Below, piece by piece: positions 1-7,327 of a stretch of 64,000 bases of DNA; within the stretch, counting starts at the first letter, position 1; every line of letters starts with the position of its first letter. Made by a program: the position numbers and the translations under genes. Source of the DNA: Oryzomonas japonica (GTDB lineage: Bacteria > Desulfobacterota > Desulfuromonadia > Geobacterales > Pseudopelobacteraceae); contig NZ_VZQZ01000006.1 in assembly GCF_008802365.1 (NCBI RefSeq), positions 106,360 to 170,359 on the forward strand. The letters are read 5' to 3'. The notes under the pieces were generated by a model. The model made no database searches. It was given only the letters and a program-made list of their open reading frames with translations, and was not told the DNA's origin.

Positions 1-260
1 CAGGCGTCAAAGGCGGTGCGGTAGCTGCCGTCCGGCGCCTTGACGACGAAGAAAGCGATGCTCTTGCCCCCGTCGTCGAAACGGTAGAAACGGACCTTGT
101 CGCCACTCAAGCGGGAAACCGGGATGGAAACCGTGCCGTTGTTGGCCTTGATCTTTTCGTACTTGCCCAGGGAAAAGGCAAACACCCCTGCTGCGCAGAT
201 CAACAGCGCTCCGATGATGATCCCTGCCCAAACCAGTTTCTTGGTGTAATTCATGTGCAT
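1..260 (-). CDS. DUF2318-type Fe-S/metal membrane protein, N-terminal part (runs off the window)
   Basis: Only the first 86 codons are present; the gene continues past base 1. The protein opens with MHMNYTKK, then one hydrophobic segment (about residues 9-32, a signal anchor), then a soluble part containing VRFYRFDDGGKSIAFFVV and ending at AFDA. That pattern is characteristic of the DUF2318 family, whose CxxC metal motifs normally follow directly and would lie outside the window. The start at 260 has a GGGGGAG ribosome site 6 bases upstream. It follows the HMA-protein gene by 12 bases on the same strand, so the two are probably one metal-handling operon. The family's biochemical function is not established; a role with copper or iron at the membrane is inference. 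Confidence 0.72.
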   Translation of the reverse strand, partial: MHMNYTKKLVWAGIIIGALLICAAGVFAFSLGKYEKIKANNGTVSIPVSRLSGDKVRFYRFDDGGKSIAFFVVKAPDGSYRTAFDA

Positions 261-272
261 ACCCTGCTCCCC

Positions 273-695
273 CTACTTGGTTGTAGTTCCTGTCCCGCAG
301 CCTTTGCTCCCGCAACACCCTTGTCTGCCGGCACCGCTCGCGCCCACGTCCTTGCCGGTGATTCGCCGGTACTGCTCCGGCGTCACGACCTCCTGGACCG
401 TGCTGGCGAACCCGGCTTTTTTGACGTTCTCCGCCAACACCTCCGGTTTGATCGCCTTGGTGTCGTAGCCGACAATGACCCAACCGCCCTCCAGGTCCAC
501 CTCGGTCGTGGCGACGCCTTTGGTACTCCGCAGCGTCTTTGTAATCCTGTCGGCGCAGCTTCCGCACGTCATGCCGGCCGTCTTCAGGACCGCCACCGAG
601 TCGGCGGTCGCCCCGGCCCTGACGTGTACCGCCAGGAGGGCAAGGAACACGATCGCCGTCACGACCAATACCGTATTGATGATTCTGTTTTTCAT
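273..695 (-). CDS. Secreted heavy-metal-associated (HMA) domain protein
   Basis: 140 residues. A hydrophobic signal or anchor (about 5-26) is followed by one HMA fold (about 34-103) with the metal-binding loop GMTCGSC (Cys44, Cys47). The C-terminal tail adds a second thiol group (Cys127, Cys128, Cys133) in a Gly-rich context, which ordinary MerP/CopZ chaperones lack. Known HMA proteins bind Cu+, Hg2+ or Zn2+ through the two cysteines and pass the ion to a partner. Here the partner may be the DUF2318 protein encoded 12 bases downstream. Export to the periplasm is inferred from the N-terminus. The substrate metal cannot be read from the sequence. Confidence 0.82.
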   Translation of the reverse strand: MKNRIINTVLVVTAIVFLALLAVHVRAGATADSVAVLKTAGMTCGSCADRITKTLRSTKGVATTEVDLEGGWVIVGYDTKAIKPEVLAENVKKAGFASTVQEVVTPEQYRRITGKDVGASGAGRQGCCGSKGCGTGTTTK

Positions 696-974
696 AGTCG
701 CCCCATTCGGTCGCGCACGGTCATTTCACCGGCCGATCCACGTTGTTTTCCTGTTTTCAAGGAGCATGCCAGCGCGGCTCTATTGTGTAAATGGCTGTAA
801 TATCGTTTATATATTCGGCTTGTCCGCGCTGGAATGTATTTTGCGTGTGGAGAATATCCGCCAGGCGTGTGTGGAATATTCCCCACACGGGGATCTGCCG
901 AAACAGGCGGTAGGATGGGCCTGACGATTAATCGTTGACAGGGCGGCCCGAATTCTATACGAAGTGAACCAGCC
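696..974. promoter_or_regulatory. Divergent intergenic region with dyad repeats and a promoter
   Basis: This 279-bp spacer separates the minus-strand HMA gene from the plus-strand Cys-rich gene and encodes nothing convincing. It holds a dyad at 869-888 (GTGTGG arm, AATATTCC centre, CCACAC arm) and a related half copy at 845-859, which look like a repressor or sensor operator. A sigma-70-like promoter, TTGACA (935-940) and TATACG (956-961), points at the gene starting at 975, although its 15-bp spacing is short. The regulator is unknown. Confidence 0.45.
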
Positions 975-1322
975 ATGCGCCATTCAGTGTATTACCCATT
1001 CGCCATCATCGTCATCGCCCTGTACCTGCTGCTGCCGGTAAAGGCCTTTGCCCATTGCGACGCCCCTGAGGCCTGCAACACCGGGACCCAGGTCGTGCAG
1101 ACCGGCGACGGGGCCCCCTGCGGCTCGTGCCCCTGCTCGGGAACGCCGCATGCGGATTGCTGCGAAAGCGCCTGTTGTTGCCCCTGCCACGCCCCCTTCG
1201 GCCAGCGCGTCACGGTCGCCTATACACCGATGGTTACGTTCCTGCGCTGCCCTGAAATCCACGGGGAACTGCCCCAGGTTTACCCCTCCATCTACGTGCC
1301 CCCGCAGAACCGCACCGCCTGA
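975..1322 (+). CDS. Small Cys-rich secreted protein of unknown function
   Basis: 115 residues with a clear signal peptide (about 1-26, ending AFA). The first half of the mature protein has eleven cysteines in about 50 residues, including CGSCPC and CCCPCH. The latter contains a CxxCH match (CCPCH), so heme attachment is formally possible, but the crowding of cysteines looks more like a metal-binding or disulfide-rich domain. The C-terminal half (about 75-115) has one more Cys and ends PPQNRTA. No ribosome site is visible, and a promoter -10 lies only about 14 bases before the ATG, suggesting a leaderless or near-leaderless message. It sits beside the HMA gene and upstream of resB. I do not recognise the family. 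Confidence 0.6.
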   Translation: MRHSVYYPFAIIVIALYLLLPVKAFAHCDAPEACNTGTQVVQTGDGAPCGSCPCSGTPHADCCESACCCPCHAPFGQRVTVAYTPMVTFLRCPEIHGELPQVYPSIYVPPQNRTA

Positions 1323-1460
1323 TCCGGCCATCGTCGGGATGCCGCACCCCTGTTTGGCATCCCTCCTGCATCGACAAGCCTTTCACCATACTGCCCTGTT
1401 GCTGCGTGCGCCCCCGGCGTCCGGCCGCAGGGGGACACACTACCAAAGGAGTCTGCCAAC

Positions 1461-2840
1461 GTGACAACCGATCAACGCAGTTTTCTGAACTCCCTGTGGG
1501 ACTTCTTCTGCTCTCTGAAGCTTACCATGTCCCTGCTCATCACCCTGGCGGCCACCTCGATCATCGGGACGATCATCCCCCAGGGGACGCCGCCCCAGGA
1601 GTACCTGCAACAGATCTCTCCGGTCAAATTCAAGCTGTACCAGGCCCTGGGCTTCTTCGACATGTACCATTCCTGGTGGTTCATCCTGCTGCTCTACCTG
1701 CTGACGGTCAATCTGGTCGCCTGCTCCATCAAACGCCTGCCCCATATCTGGAAGACCATCACCCAGCCGGTAACGGTGCTGGGCAGCGGGCTGGAAAAAT
1801 CGCTGCCCAATGTGGTTTCCTTCAAGGCGGGCGGCGAGCCCGAGGCGCTCCAGGCAAAGGTGACCGCCCTTCTCAAGGCCGAGTTTGCCGAGCCGGTGGC
1901 GACGGAAAACGACGGAGCCCACCACCTGTTTGCCCAGAAGACCCCCTGGTGCCGCCTCTCGGTCTACTTCGTCCATCTGAGCGTCATCGTCATCTTCATC
2001 GGTACGATGATCGGTTCGCTTTTCGGCTACAAGGCCTTCGCCAATATCATGGAAGGGGAGAGTGTTGCCAAGGTGGTAACCCGTTCGGAGAAGGAGATCG
2101 ATCTCGGCTTCTCGGTGCTTTGCGAGAAGTTCAGCGCGTCCTTTTACGACAGCGGCGCCCCCAAGGAGTTCAGGAGCGTCCTGACCGTGCTGGAGAACGG
2201 CAAGCCGGTGCCGGGTTACGAGCACAGGGCGATCATCGTCAACGATCCCTTGACCTACAAGGGGATCACCTTCTACCAATCCAGCTACGGCAATGCCGGT
2301 GAATACCGCTTTCTGGTCACCGATCTCGACGGCAAGAACGCCGTCCCGGTAACGGTGCCCGCCACCGGCTCGGCAACCCTGCCGGACGGGAGCAGCATGC
2401 ACGTGCTCGAGACCACGCCCGACATCGCCCCCTTCGCCCCCGGCCTCTCCGGCCCGGCGGCCAATATCGAGATCCATGGAGCCGGCGGCGCTTCGGAACG
2501 GGTGGTGGTCTACGCCAATCATCCCGAACTGAATATCGAGCATGCGAAACAGCACGGCAAGGGGCCGGTCATCCACTTCAAAGGCGAGGAAAAGCGGATG
2601 TACACCGGCCTGCAGGTGGCGAAGGACCCGGGCGTCTGGATCGTCTGGCTGGGCTGCCTGCTCATGGTGGCGGGCATCTTTACCGCGTTCTTCCTCTCTC
2701 ACCGCCGTATCTGGGTGCGGATTCAGCACGGAACCGTCACCATGGGCGGTAACGCCAGCAAGAACCAGGCTGCCTTCCAGCTCTTCTTCGACCGGCTTGC
2801 CGATAAGCTCAAAACAGAATGCTCAGGGGAGAAAAGATAA
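1461..2840 (+). CDS. resB: Cytochrome c biogenesis protein ResB (System II)
   Basis: 459 residues, starting at GTG 1461 behind AAAGGAG (1445-1451). Three hydrophobic helices lie in the first about 190 residues (near 20-40, 70-95 and 170-192), followed by a large periplasmic domain (about 195-395) and a last helix (about 398-420). This is the ResB/Ccs1 layout. ResB and CcsA/ResC together export heme and ligate it to apocytochrome CxxCH motifs on the outer face of the inner membrane. The stop codon overlaps the ccsB start (TAATG), so the two are translationally coupled. The nap/nrf products encoded downstream are obvious clients. No internal CxxCH was noted. Confidence 0.9.
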   Translation: MTTDQRSFLNSLWDFFCSLKLTMSLLITLAATSIIGTIIPQGTPPQEYLQQISPVKFKLYQALGFFDMYHSWWFILLLYLLTVNLVACSIKRLPHIWKTITQPVTVLGSGLEKSLPNVVSFKAGGEPEALQAKVTALLKAEFAEPVATENDGAHHLFAQKTPWCRLSVYFVHLSVIVIFIGTMIGSLFGYKAFANIMEGESVAKVVTRSEKEIDLGFSVLCEKFSASFYDSGAPKEFRSVLTVLENGKPVPGYEHRAIIVNDPLTYKGITFYQSSYGNAGEYRFLVTDLDGKNAVPVTVPATGSATLPDGSSMHVLETTPDIAPFAPGLSGPAANIEIHGAGGASERVVVYANHPELNIEHAKQHGKGPVIHFKGEEKRMYTGLQVAKDPGVWIVWLGCLLMVAGIFTAFFLSHRRIWVRIQHGTVTMGGNASKNQAAFQLFFDRLADKLKTECSGEKR

Positions 2841-3694
2841 TGACAAGCTCACTTCTGTTCAATGTCACCACGTTTACCTATCTCGTCTCCATGCTGCTGT
2901 TCTTCGCCTTTCTCGCCAGCCGTGCCAAGGCGCTCGGCGCGGCCGGCATCGTGACCGCCTACGCCGGCCTTCTGGCCCAGACCGGTGCAATCGTGCTGCG
3001 CTGGAAGGAGTCCTACGACATGGGGTACGGCCATGCGCCCCTCTCCAACCTGTACGAGTCCGTGGTCTTCTTTTCCTGGACCATCGTGCTGATCTTCGCC
3101 CTGCTCGACCTCAAGTACAAATACCGGGTCATCGGCGCCTTTGTCATGCCCTTTGCCCTGCTGGGCATGGCCTGGGCACAGCTCGGATTGAACAGCGGCA
3201 TCGAGCCGCTCGTCCCGGCGCTCCAGAGCAACTGGCTCCTGTACCATGTGGTCACCTGTTTCCTCGGTTATGCGGCCTTTGCCGTGGCCTGCGGCATCTC
3301 CATCATGTACCTGATCAAGGCCGGCAGCGAGGAGGGGGGCGGTTCCGCCCCCGCCGGCGGCCTGATGGGCATGTTCCCCCCTATCCGGGTGCTGGACGAC
3401 CTGAACTACCGCGCCATCATGGTCGGCTTCCCCCTGCTGACCCTGGGCATCATCACCGGCGCGGCCTGGGCCAACTACGCCTGGGGCACCTACTGGAGCT
3501 GGGACCCCAAGGAAACCTGGTCCCTGATCGTTTGGTTCGTGTACGCCGCGTTCCTCCACGCCCGCTTCACTCGCGGCTGGGTCGGCAAAAAGGCGGCCTG
3601 GCTCTCCATCATCGGCTTTGCCGCCACCATCTTTTGCTACCTGGGGGTCAACCTGTTCCTGTCGGGCCTCCATAGCTACGGCGGAGGGAAGTAG
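2840..3694 (+). CDS. ccsB: Cytochrome c biogenesis protein CcsB/ResC (heme handling)
   Basis: 284 residues and about eight membrane helices. It belongs to the CcsA/CcmC heme-handling superfamily, shown by the tryptophan-rich loop WGTYWSWDPKETW (about residues 211-223). That periplasmic loop presents heme for ligation and is flanked by conserved histidines, for example in SNWLLYHV and AAFLHARFTRGW. I chose the ATG at 2840, which overlaps the resB stop and has GGGGAG upstream; an in-frame start 21 bases earlier lies inside resB. It forms the System II synthetase with ResB. About 45 bases after its stop a new promoter and riboswitch begin, so terC is a separate unit. Confidence 0.92.
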   Translation: MTSSLLFNVTTFTYLVSMLLFFAFLASRAKALGAAGIVTAYAGLLAQTGAIVLRWKESYDMGYGHAPLSNLYESVVFFSWTIVLIFALLDLKYKYRVIGAFVMPFALLGMAWAQLGLNSGIEPLVPALQSNWLLYHVVTCFLGYAAFAVACGISIMYLIKAGSEEGGGSAPAGGLMGMFPPIRVLDDLNYRAIMVGFPLLTLGIITGAAWANYAWGTYWSWDPKETWSLIVWFVYAAFLHARFTRGWVGKKAAWLSIIGFAATIFCYLGVNLFLSGLHSYGGGK

Positions 3695-3705
3695 GTGCAA
3701 TCCCC

Positions 3706-3735
3706 TTGACAGTCTCATCGGAGATTGAGTATATA
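3706..3735 (+). promoter_or_regulatory. Sigma-70-type promoter for the riboswitch-terC transcript
   Basis: TTGACA (3706-3711) and TATATA (3730-3735) are separated by 18 bp. Transcription would start near 3742, immediately before the conserved 5' part of the riboswitch. Confidence 0.65.
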
Positions 3736-3740
3736 CCTAG

Positions 3741-3830
3741 CTGTATAAAGGGGAGTAGCTACCGGCCGGAGACATGGCCGGCCCCAGGCCCGTCAATACG
3801 GTCGCACGGCCCGGGCTGGGGACGATGACA
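3741..3830 (+). promoter_or_regulatory. yybP-ykoY-family manganese riboswitch
   Basis: The RNA from about 3741 to 3830 carries the hallmarks of the yybP-ykoY aptamer: AAAGGGGAGTAG (3748-3759), a GC hairpin (GGCCGG and CCGGCC arms, 3763-3783), the conserved GTCAATACG (3792-3800), a second GC hairpin (near 3801-3820) and the closing GGGGACGA (3818-3825). Known members bind Mn2+ between the two conserved loops and often precede TerC/Alx-type membrane proteins, which is exactly the gene downstream. A strong terminator follows within 10 bases and would be the expression platform, so Mn2+ binding should favour read-through. The assignment is by recalled consensus; no covariance search was run. Confidence 0.85.
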
Positions 3831-3839
3831 TTCGAAAGC

Positions 3840-3889
3840 AAGACCTTTATCCAGACGTTCACACGCCGGGATAAAGGTCTTTTTTATTT
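3840..3889 (+). terminator. Intrinsic terminator: riboswitch expression platform
   Basis: A perfect 13-bp stem (3840-3852 with 3869-3881) is followed by a U-rich run (3880-3889). It lies directly after the yybP-ykoY aptamer and 100 bases before terC, so it probably decides whether terC is transcribed. Confidence 0.85.
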
Positions 3890-3988
3890 TCCCCGGCGCA
3901 CATTGTATCGTCGGAGACACACGTTTTTTCCCCATCCCGTGTGCTGGCCAATCGTGCCGATGCCGGGAACCGAACAAGGAGGTACATC

Positions 3989-4750
3989 ATGGAATGGCTC
4001 ACCGACCCCCAGGTCTGGCTGGCCCTGGCGACGCTGACCGCACTGGAGATCGTGCTCGGCATCGACAACATCATCTTCATCTCCATCCTGGCCGGCAAAC
4101 TGCCAGCCCATAAGCAGGAGCGGGCCAGGCTGGTGGGCCTGGGGCTGGCGATGTTCATCAGGATCGGCCTCCTGTTTTCCCTGACCTGGCTGATGGGACT
4201 CACCAAGCCGTTCTTTTCGGTGCTGGGCAACGCGATCTCGGGGCGCGACCTGATCCTGATCGCGGGCGGCCTGTTCCTGTTGGGCAAAAGCACCATGGAG
4301 ATCCACGGCAAACTCGAAGGGGAGGGGGAGCACGCCGCTTCCGGCCGTGCCGGAACCACCTTCGGCGGCGTCATCGTCCAGATCCTGATGCTCGACATCG
4401 TTTTTTCCCTCGACTCGATCATCACGGCCCTGGGCATGGCCAACAAGCTGGCGGTCATGGTTGCGGCGGTGGTCATTGCGGTGGGGTTCATGATGCTCTT
4501 CTCGGGAGCGATCAGCGCCTTCGTGGAACGGCACCCGACCATCAAGATGCTGGCGCTCAGCTTCCTGCTCCTGATCGGCGTATCGCTGATCGGCGACGGT
4601 CTGGACATGCACATCCCCAAGGGATACATCTACTTCGCCATGGCCTTCTCCGTCATGGTGGAGATGCTCAACCTGCGTCTCCGCCGGGGCGCAACGCCGT
4701 TAACGCTGCATCAGCCCTACGAGGAGCCTGCCGATGAAGGCACCCCATGA
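3989..4750 (+). CDS. TerC-family integral membrane protein (Alx/YgdQ-like), probable Mn2+ exporter
   Basis: 253 residues from ATG 3989, with AAGGAGG (3976-3982) six bases upstream. About seven membrane helices. The two TerC signature helices are present: EIVLGIDNIIFISI (about 16-29) and DIVFSLDSIITA (about 137-148), whose acidic residues are thought to coordinate the transported ion. TerC proteins behind yybP-ykoY riboswitches are linked to manganese homeostasis. The upstream aptamer therefore supports a role in relieving excess Mn2+, rather than the tellurite resistance the name suggests. It is a single-gene unit; the next gene (CDF efflux) has its own promoter. Confidence 0.88.
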   Translation: MEWLTDPQVWLALATLTALEIVLGIDNIIFISILAGKLPAHKQERARLVGLGLAMFIRIGLLFSLTWLMGLTKPFFSVLGNAISGRDLILIAGGLFLLGKSTMEIHGKLEGEGEHAASGRAGTTFGGVIVQILMLDIVFSLDSIITALGMANKLAVMVAAVVIAVGFMMLFSGAISAFVERHPTIKMLALSFLLLIGVSLIGDGLDMHIPKGYIYFAMAFSVMVEMLNLRLRRGATPLTLHQPYEEPADEGTP

Positions 4751-4802
4751 GCACCGAAACCGGGGTAATGCGGTCAGGGACGCCGTTGCGCCGCCGCTGT
4801 TT

Positions 4803-4831
4803 TTGAATTTTGCCCAGACCTATGGTATGGT
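4803..4831 (+). promoter_or_regulatory. Promoter for the CDF transporter gene
   Basis: TTGAAT (4803-4808) and TATGGT (4826-4831) are 17 bp apart. The expected start, near 4838, is almost at the ATG (4841), and no ribosome site is present, so the mRNA may be leaderless. Confidence 0.45.
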
Positions 4832-4840
4832 TGAGCTATC

Positions 4841-5770
4841 ATGAACCCACACAATCCCGACAAAAGCATCGCCGCCCGGTTTCGTTACGCCATCCTGCTC
4901 ACGGTGGTCACCCTGGTGGCCGAAGTCATCGGCGGCATCTGGACCAACTCCCTGGCCCTGTTGTCCGATGCCGCCCATGTGTTCCTGGACCTGTTCGCCC
5001 TGCTGCTCTCCCTGGGCGCCATCAAGCTGGCCGGGCTCCCCTCGTCCGAGACCCGCACCTTCGGCTGGCACCGGGCCGAGGTCTTCGCCTCCTTCATCAA
5101 CGGGGTATCGATCTTCCTGATCGCCTTCGGCATCCTCTACGAGGCGGCCGGGCGTCTGCTGCACCCGGAACCGGTCAACAGCCTCCCCATGTTCGTCATC
5201 GCGGTGATCGGCCTGGCCATGAACCTGATCGCCGCCTCGGCCCTCCACCGGCATTCCCACGACGATCTCAACGTGCACAGCGCCTTTCTCCACGTCATCG
5301 GCGACGCGGCCGCCTCGGTGGGCGTCATCGTCGGCGGGGTGGTCATGTACTTTACCCACTGGTATCTGCTCGATGCGCTCATCTCCATCGGCATCGGCTT
5401 CGTGGTCTTCTTCGGGGCCTGGCGGGTATTGCGGGAATCGACCCACATCCTGCTGGAGGGGGTGCCCCGCGGGTTGAAGGTGAGCGAGATCGCCGGGAGC
5501 CTCCGCAGCGTGCCGGGGGTTCAGAATATCCATCACCTCAACGTCTGGTCCATCTGCTCCCACATCGTGGCCCTCTCCGCTCACCTGGACGTGAACGACG
5601 ACTTCAAGTGGCAGCAGGCCGAGGTGATCCACGAGGTGGAACACATGCTCCTGGACCGCTACCACATCACCCATACCACCCTGCAGGTGGAATGCAGCGC
5701 CTGTCTGGCCCGGCCGGTCATCAAGGACCTGAACCACATATCCCACCACCATCACGACCACGCCCACTGA
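4841..5770 (+). CDS. Cation diffusion facilitator (CzcD/ZitB-like) metal efflux protein
   Basis: 309 residues. Six membrane helices span about residues 16-205, followed by a cytoplasmic domain (about 210-295). The transport-site residues are visible: SDAAHVFLD in helix 2 and HVIGDAAAS in helix 5, an HxxxD pair typical of zinc/cobalt CDF pumps. The protein ends in a His-rich tail (HHHHDHAH), while the usual His-rich loop between helices 4 and 5 is short (HRHSHDD). Members exchange Zn2+, Co2+ or Cd2+ for protons across the inner membrane. It follows terC by 90 bases with its own promoter and is closed by a terminator, so it is monocistronic. Confidence 0.92.
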   Translation: MNPHNPDKSIAARFRYAILLTVVTLVAEVIGGIWTNSLALLSDAAHVFLDLFALLLSLGAIKLAGLPSSETRTFGWHRAEVFASFINGVSIFLIAFGILYEAAGRLLHPEPVNSLPMFVIAVIGLAMNLIAASALHRHSHDDLNVHSAFLHVIGDAAASVGVIVGGVVMYFTHWYLLDALISIGIGFVVFFGAWRVLRESTHILLEGVPRGLKVSEIAGSLRSVPGVQNIHHLNVWSICSHIVALSAHLDVNDDFKWQQAEVIHEVEHMLLDRYHITHTTLQVECSACLARPVIKDLNHISHHHHDHAH

Positions 5771-5775
5771 CCCAT

Positions 5776-5810
5776 AAAAAAAGGGCGCCTCTCACCGGCG
5801 CCCCACGTTT
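5776..5810. terminator. Bidirectional terminator between CDF and ferritin-like genes
   Basis: GGGCGCC (5783-5789) pairs with GGCGCCC (5797-5803). Seven A residues precede it (5776-5782), giving a perfect U-run for the minus-strand gene. The plus-strand tail is only moderately T-rich. Confidence 0.75.
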
Positions 5811-5828
5811 CTTCTCTTACGGTATCTG

Positions 5829-6323
5829 TTACAGCGGCTGCAGGTTTGAAAATTCGCCCCACTCCAGGTAGCTGCGGGGGGCTTCGATAAACTCGTAGAT
5901 GTTCTCCATCCTGCACAGATGCTGCTTCTCCTCCTCAGCCAGCAACACCAGCAACTCCCGCGTGTTTCCCTCCGCTTCGGCCTTGGCCATCCCGTCCAAG
6001 AGGCCGATGATCTCTTCCTCGGCCTTCACAATATGATCAAAGGCGTCGGCATCCTGTTTGAATTCCTTGAGAAGGTCGTGGTGGTTGAGTGTCCGCCGGA
6101 AGCCGTTGATTACCTGCTCGGCCCGGTTAACCAGGGTGGTATCGGTTTCGATGCCGTGCACGTTCACCTTCAGACTCTCAAGGGTGCCCAGGTGGCGCTT
6201 CTGATTGTCGGCCAGGAGGTCGAACAACTCTTTTCGTTCGGCATCGGCGCTTTCGGCGCCGAGGGCTTCAAAAAAACGAAGGCCGTCTTCTTCAAAACGG
6301 GCCATGAATTCGATTGCGTCCAT
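5829..6323 (-). CDS. Ferritin-like / rubrerythrin-domain protein with a degenerate first ExxH
   Basis: 164 residues from the ATG at 6323, with GAGGAGG eight bases upstream; an in-frame GTG at 6332 falls on that ribosome site and was rejected. The four-helix ferritin-like fold is shown by repeated acidic helices. The second half keeps the diiron motif EEEKQH (about 132-137). The equivalent in the first half reads DNQKRH, replacing the ligand Glu with Gln, so a normal two-iron site may be incomplete. There is no rubredoxin domain. The protein ends in an aromatic tail (SYLEWGEF). It may act in iron or peroxide handling; the exact function is unknown. Two further ferritin-like proteins lie at 20701 and 55035. 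Confidence 0.78.
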   Translation of the reverse strand: MDAIEFMARFEEDGLRFFEALGAESADAERKELFDLLADNQKRHLGTLESLKVNVHGIETDTTLVNRAEQVINGFRRTLNHHDLLKEFKQDADAFDHIVKAEEEIIGLLDGMAKAEAEGNTRELLVLLAEEEKQHLCRMENIYEFIEAPRSYLEWGEFSNLQPL

Positions 6324-6617
6324 ATCATTCACCTCCTCTGCATGCCGTTATTATAGCACAAGAGCAGATGGACGGTGTGCCGGTTAACGATGTTTCGGCC
6401 CGGTTGTTCTGCCGCAAATTCGTGCACCCTGTCGGTTCGTTAAGCACCGGACCGGGTTTTTAGGGGGGCACTGAGGGGATAGCCCCGGGGAGTTCGAGCG
6501 TGGAAGGGCAATAAAACCCGGCCGGATGCCCGGTTTGTCAGGCCGGGTTTTATTCAAATGCACATCGGTAAGCAAATTGCATTCTTCATTTTAAAAAGCA
6601 ACGAAGCGAGGCAGCCA
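6324..6617. other. Non-coding spacer upstream of the ACT-like gene
   Basis: This 294-bp spacer separates two divergent genes. It contains the long hairpin at 6510-6554 and GC-rich segments such as 6455-6490 that could fold, but I could not match them to a known riboswitch class. No convincing gene is present on either strand. Confidence 0.4.
6510..6554. terminator. Perfect 14-bp inverted repeat (terminator or attenuator)
   Basis: AATAAAACCCGGCC (6510-6523) is exactly complementary to 6541-6554 with a 17-base loop, and the 3' arm ends in TTTTATT. It lies 63 bases upstream of the ATG at 6618, so it could attenuate that gene or end unannotated upstream transcription. Confidence 0.6.
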
Positions 6618-7211
6618 ATGACGACGAGCAGCTTTACGACCGACAGCTCCCGGCACCATGTATCTCCCGGAAAGAATCTCGAGTACGCCATCAGGCCCCA
6701 GGGGGGAACGGCGCTCCTGGAACTCAACGGGGTCCTCTCGTCGGGCTGGGCCGGTTCCCTGGCGTCAGCCCTCACGCTGCAGGATATCAGCATCATCCGG
6801 GGGAGCGCCGTCAAGACCAGCGCCCTCAAGTGGTCGGCTCAGTTCGAGATCAAGCCGTGCACGGCTCGCCCGGAAAGCCTGGCCTCCCTGGATGTCCCGT
6901 CCATATTCAATACATCGGCGAATTACAAATCCGCACCCGCCATCAGCTTGAAGGATTATCATCTGGAAGTCTCGTCGCGCCACGGCGGCTCGCTCTACGC
7001 CAGGATCGTGGGGGCCGACAAGATCGGTTTTCTGGTGGGGATACTGCGGCAGCTCAGCTATTTTTCCCTGTTCCCGGTGGAGATGAAGCTCGAGACCGAG
7101 GGGCTGACCGCATCGGACCATTTTTGGCTCAAACGGATCGGCAACGTGCAGCCGACGTCGGAGGATATCGCAAATATCCAGGAGAGCCTGTTCGGGTTGC
7201 TGGCCGCCTAG
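6618..7211 (+). CDS. Uncharacterised ACT-like domain protein
   Basis: 197 residues from ATG 6618 (GCGAGG upstream); an in-frame ATG at 6558 lacks a ribosome site and was rejected. No signal or membrane segment. The first half (about 20-100) alternates beta-like stretches. The second half holds a segment resembling an ACT domain (about 115-170, around SLYARIVGADKIGFLVGILR, then LFPVEMKLETEG), the fold used for small-molecule sensing in GlnD and related enzymes. The N-terminal part may be a second, diverged copy, since it also has a hydrophobic stretch then IRGSAVKTSALKW. Family unknown; a regulatory, ligand-binding role is inference. It stands alone between two hairpins. Confidence 0.55.
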   Translation: MTTSSFTTDSSRHHVSPGKNLEYAIRPQGGTALLELNGVLSSGWAGSLASALTLQDISIIRGSAVKTSALKWSAQFEIKPCTARPESLASLDVPSIFNTSANYKSAPAISLKDYHLEVSSRHGGSLYARIVGADKIGFLVGILRQLSYFSLFPVEMKLETEGLTASDHFWLKRIGNVQPTSEDIANIQESLFGLLAA

Positions 7212-7232
7212 TGCGCCCCACACCCAGCAAAG

Positions 7233-7276
7233 CATAAGAAAAGCCCCGTTCCTTTCGAAACGGGGCTTTTCTTATG
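7233..7276. terminator. Strong bidirectional terminator
   Basis: A perfect 18-bp inverted repeat (7233-7250 with 7259-7276) has a GCCCCG core flanked by A and T runs. It serves the plus-strand ACT-like gene and the minus-strand Fe-S gene that converge here. Confidence 0.9.
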
Positions 7277-7327
7277 GTACGTATAACAAGTGGGTTCCTA
7301 CTTACTGCAGTCTGTTTTTTGTTTGCC

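Noticed and set aside
975..1322. Calling the Cys-rich protein a monoheme cytochrome because of CCPCH.
   Set aside because: The motif is embedded in a run of many cysteines and lacks cytochrome context; metal or disulfide binding is at least as likely.
6333..6510. Possible riboswitch (c-di-GMP, cobalamin or molybdenum cofactor types considered) in the GC-rich spacer.
   Set aside because: None of the conserved cores of those classes could be recognised.
6384..6575. A 63-codon minus-strand reading frame in the spacer before the ACT-like gene.
   Set aside because: It runs through the perfect inverted repeat, has no ribosome site and no family resemblance.
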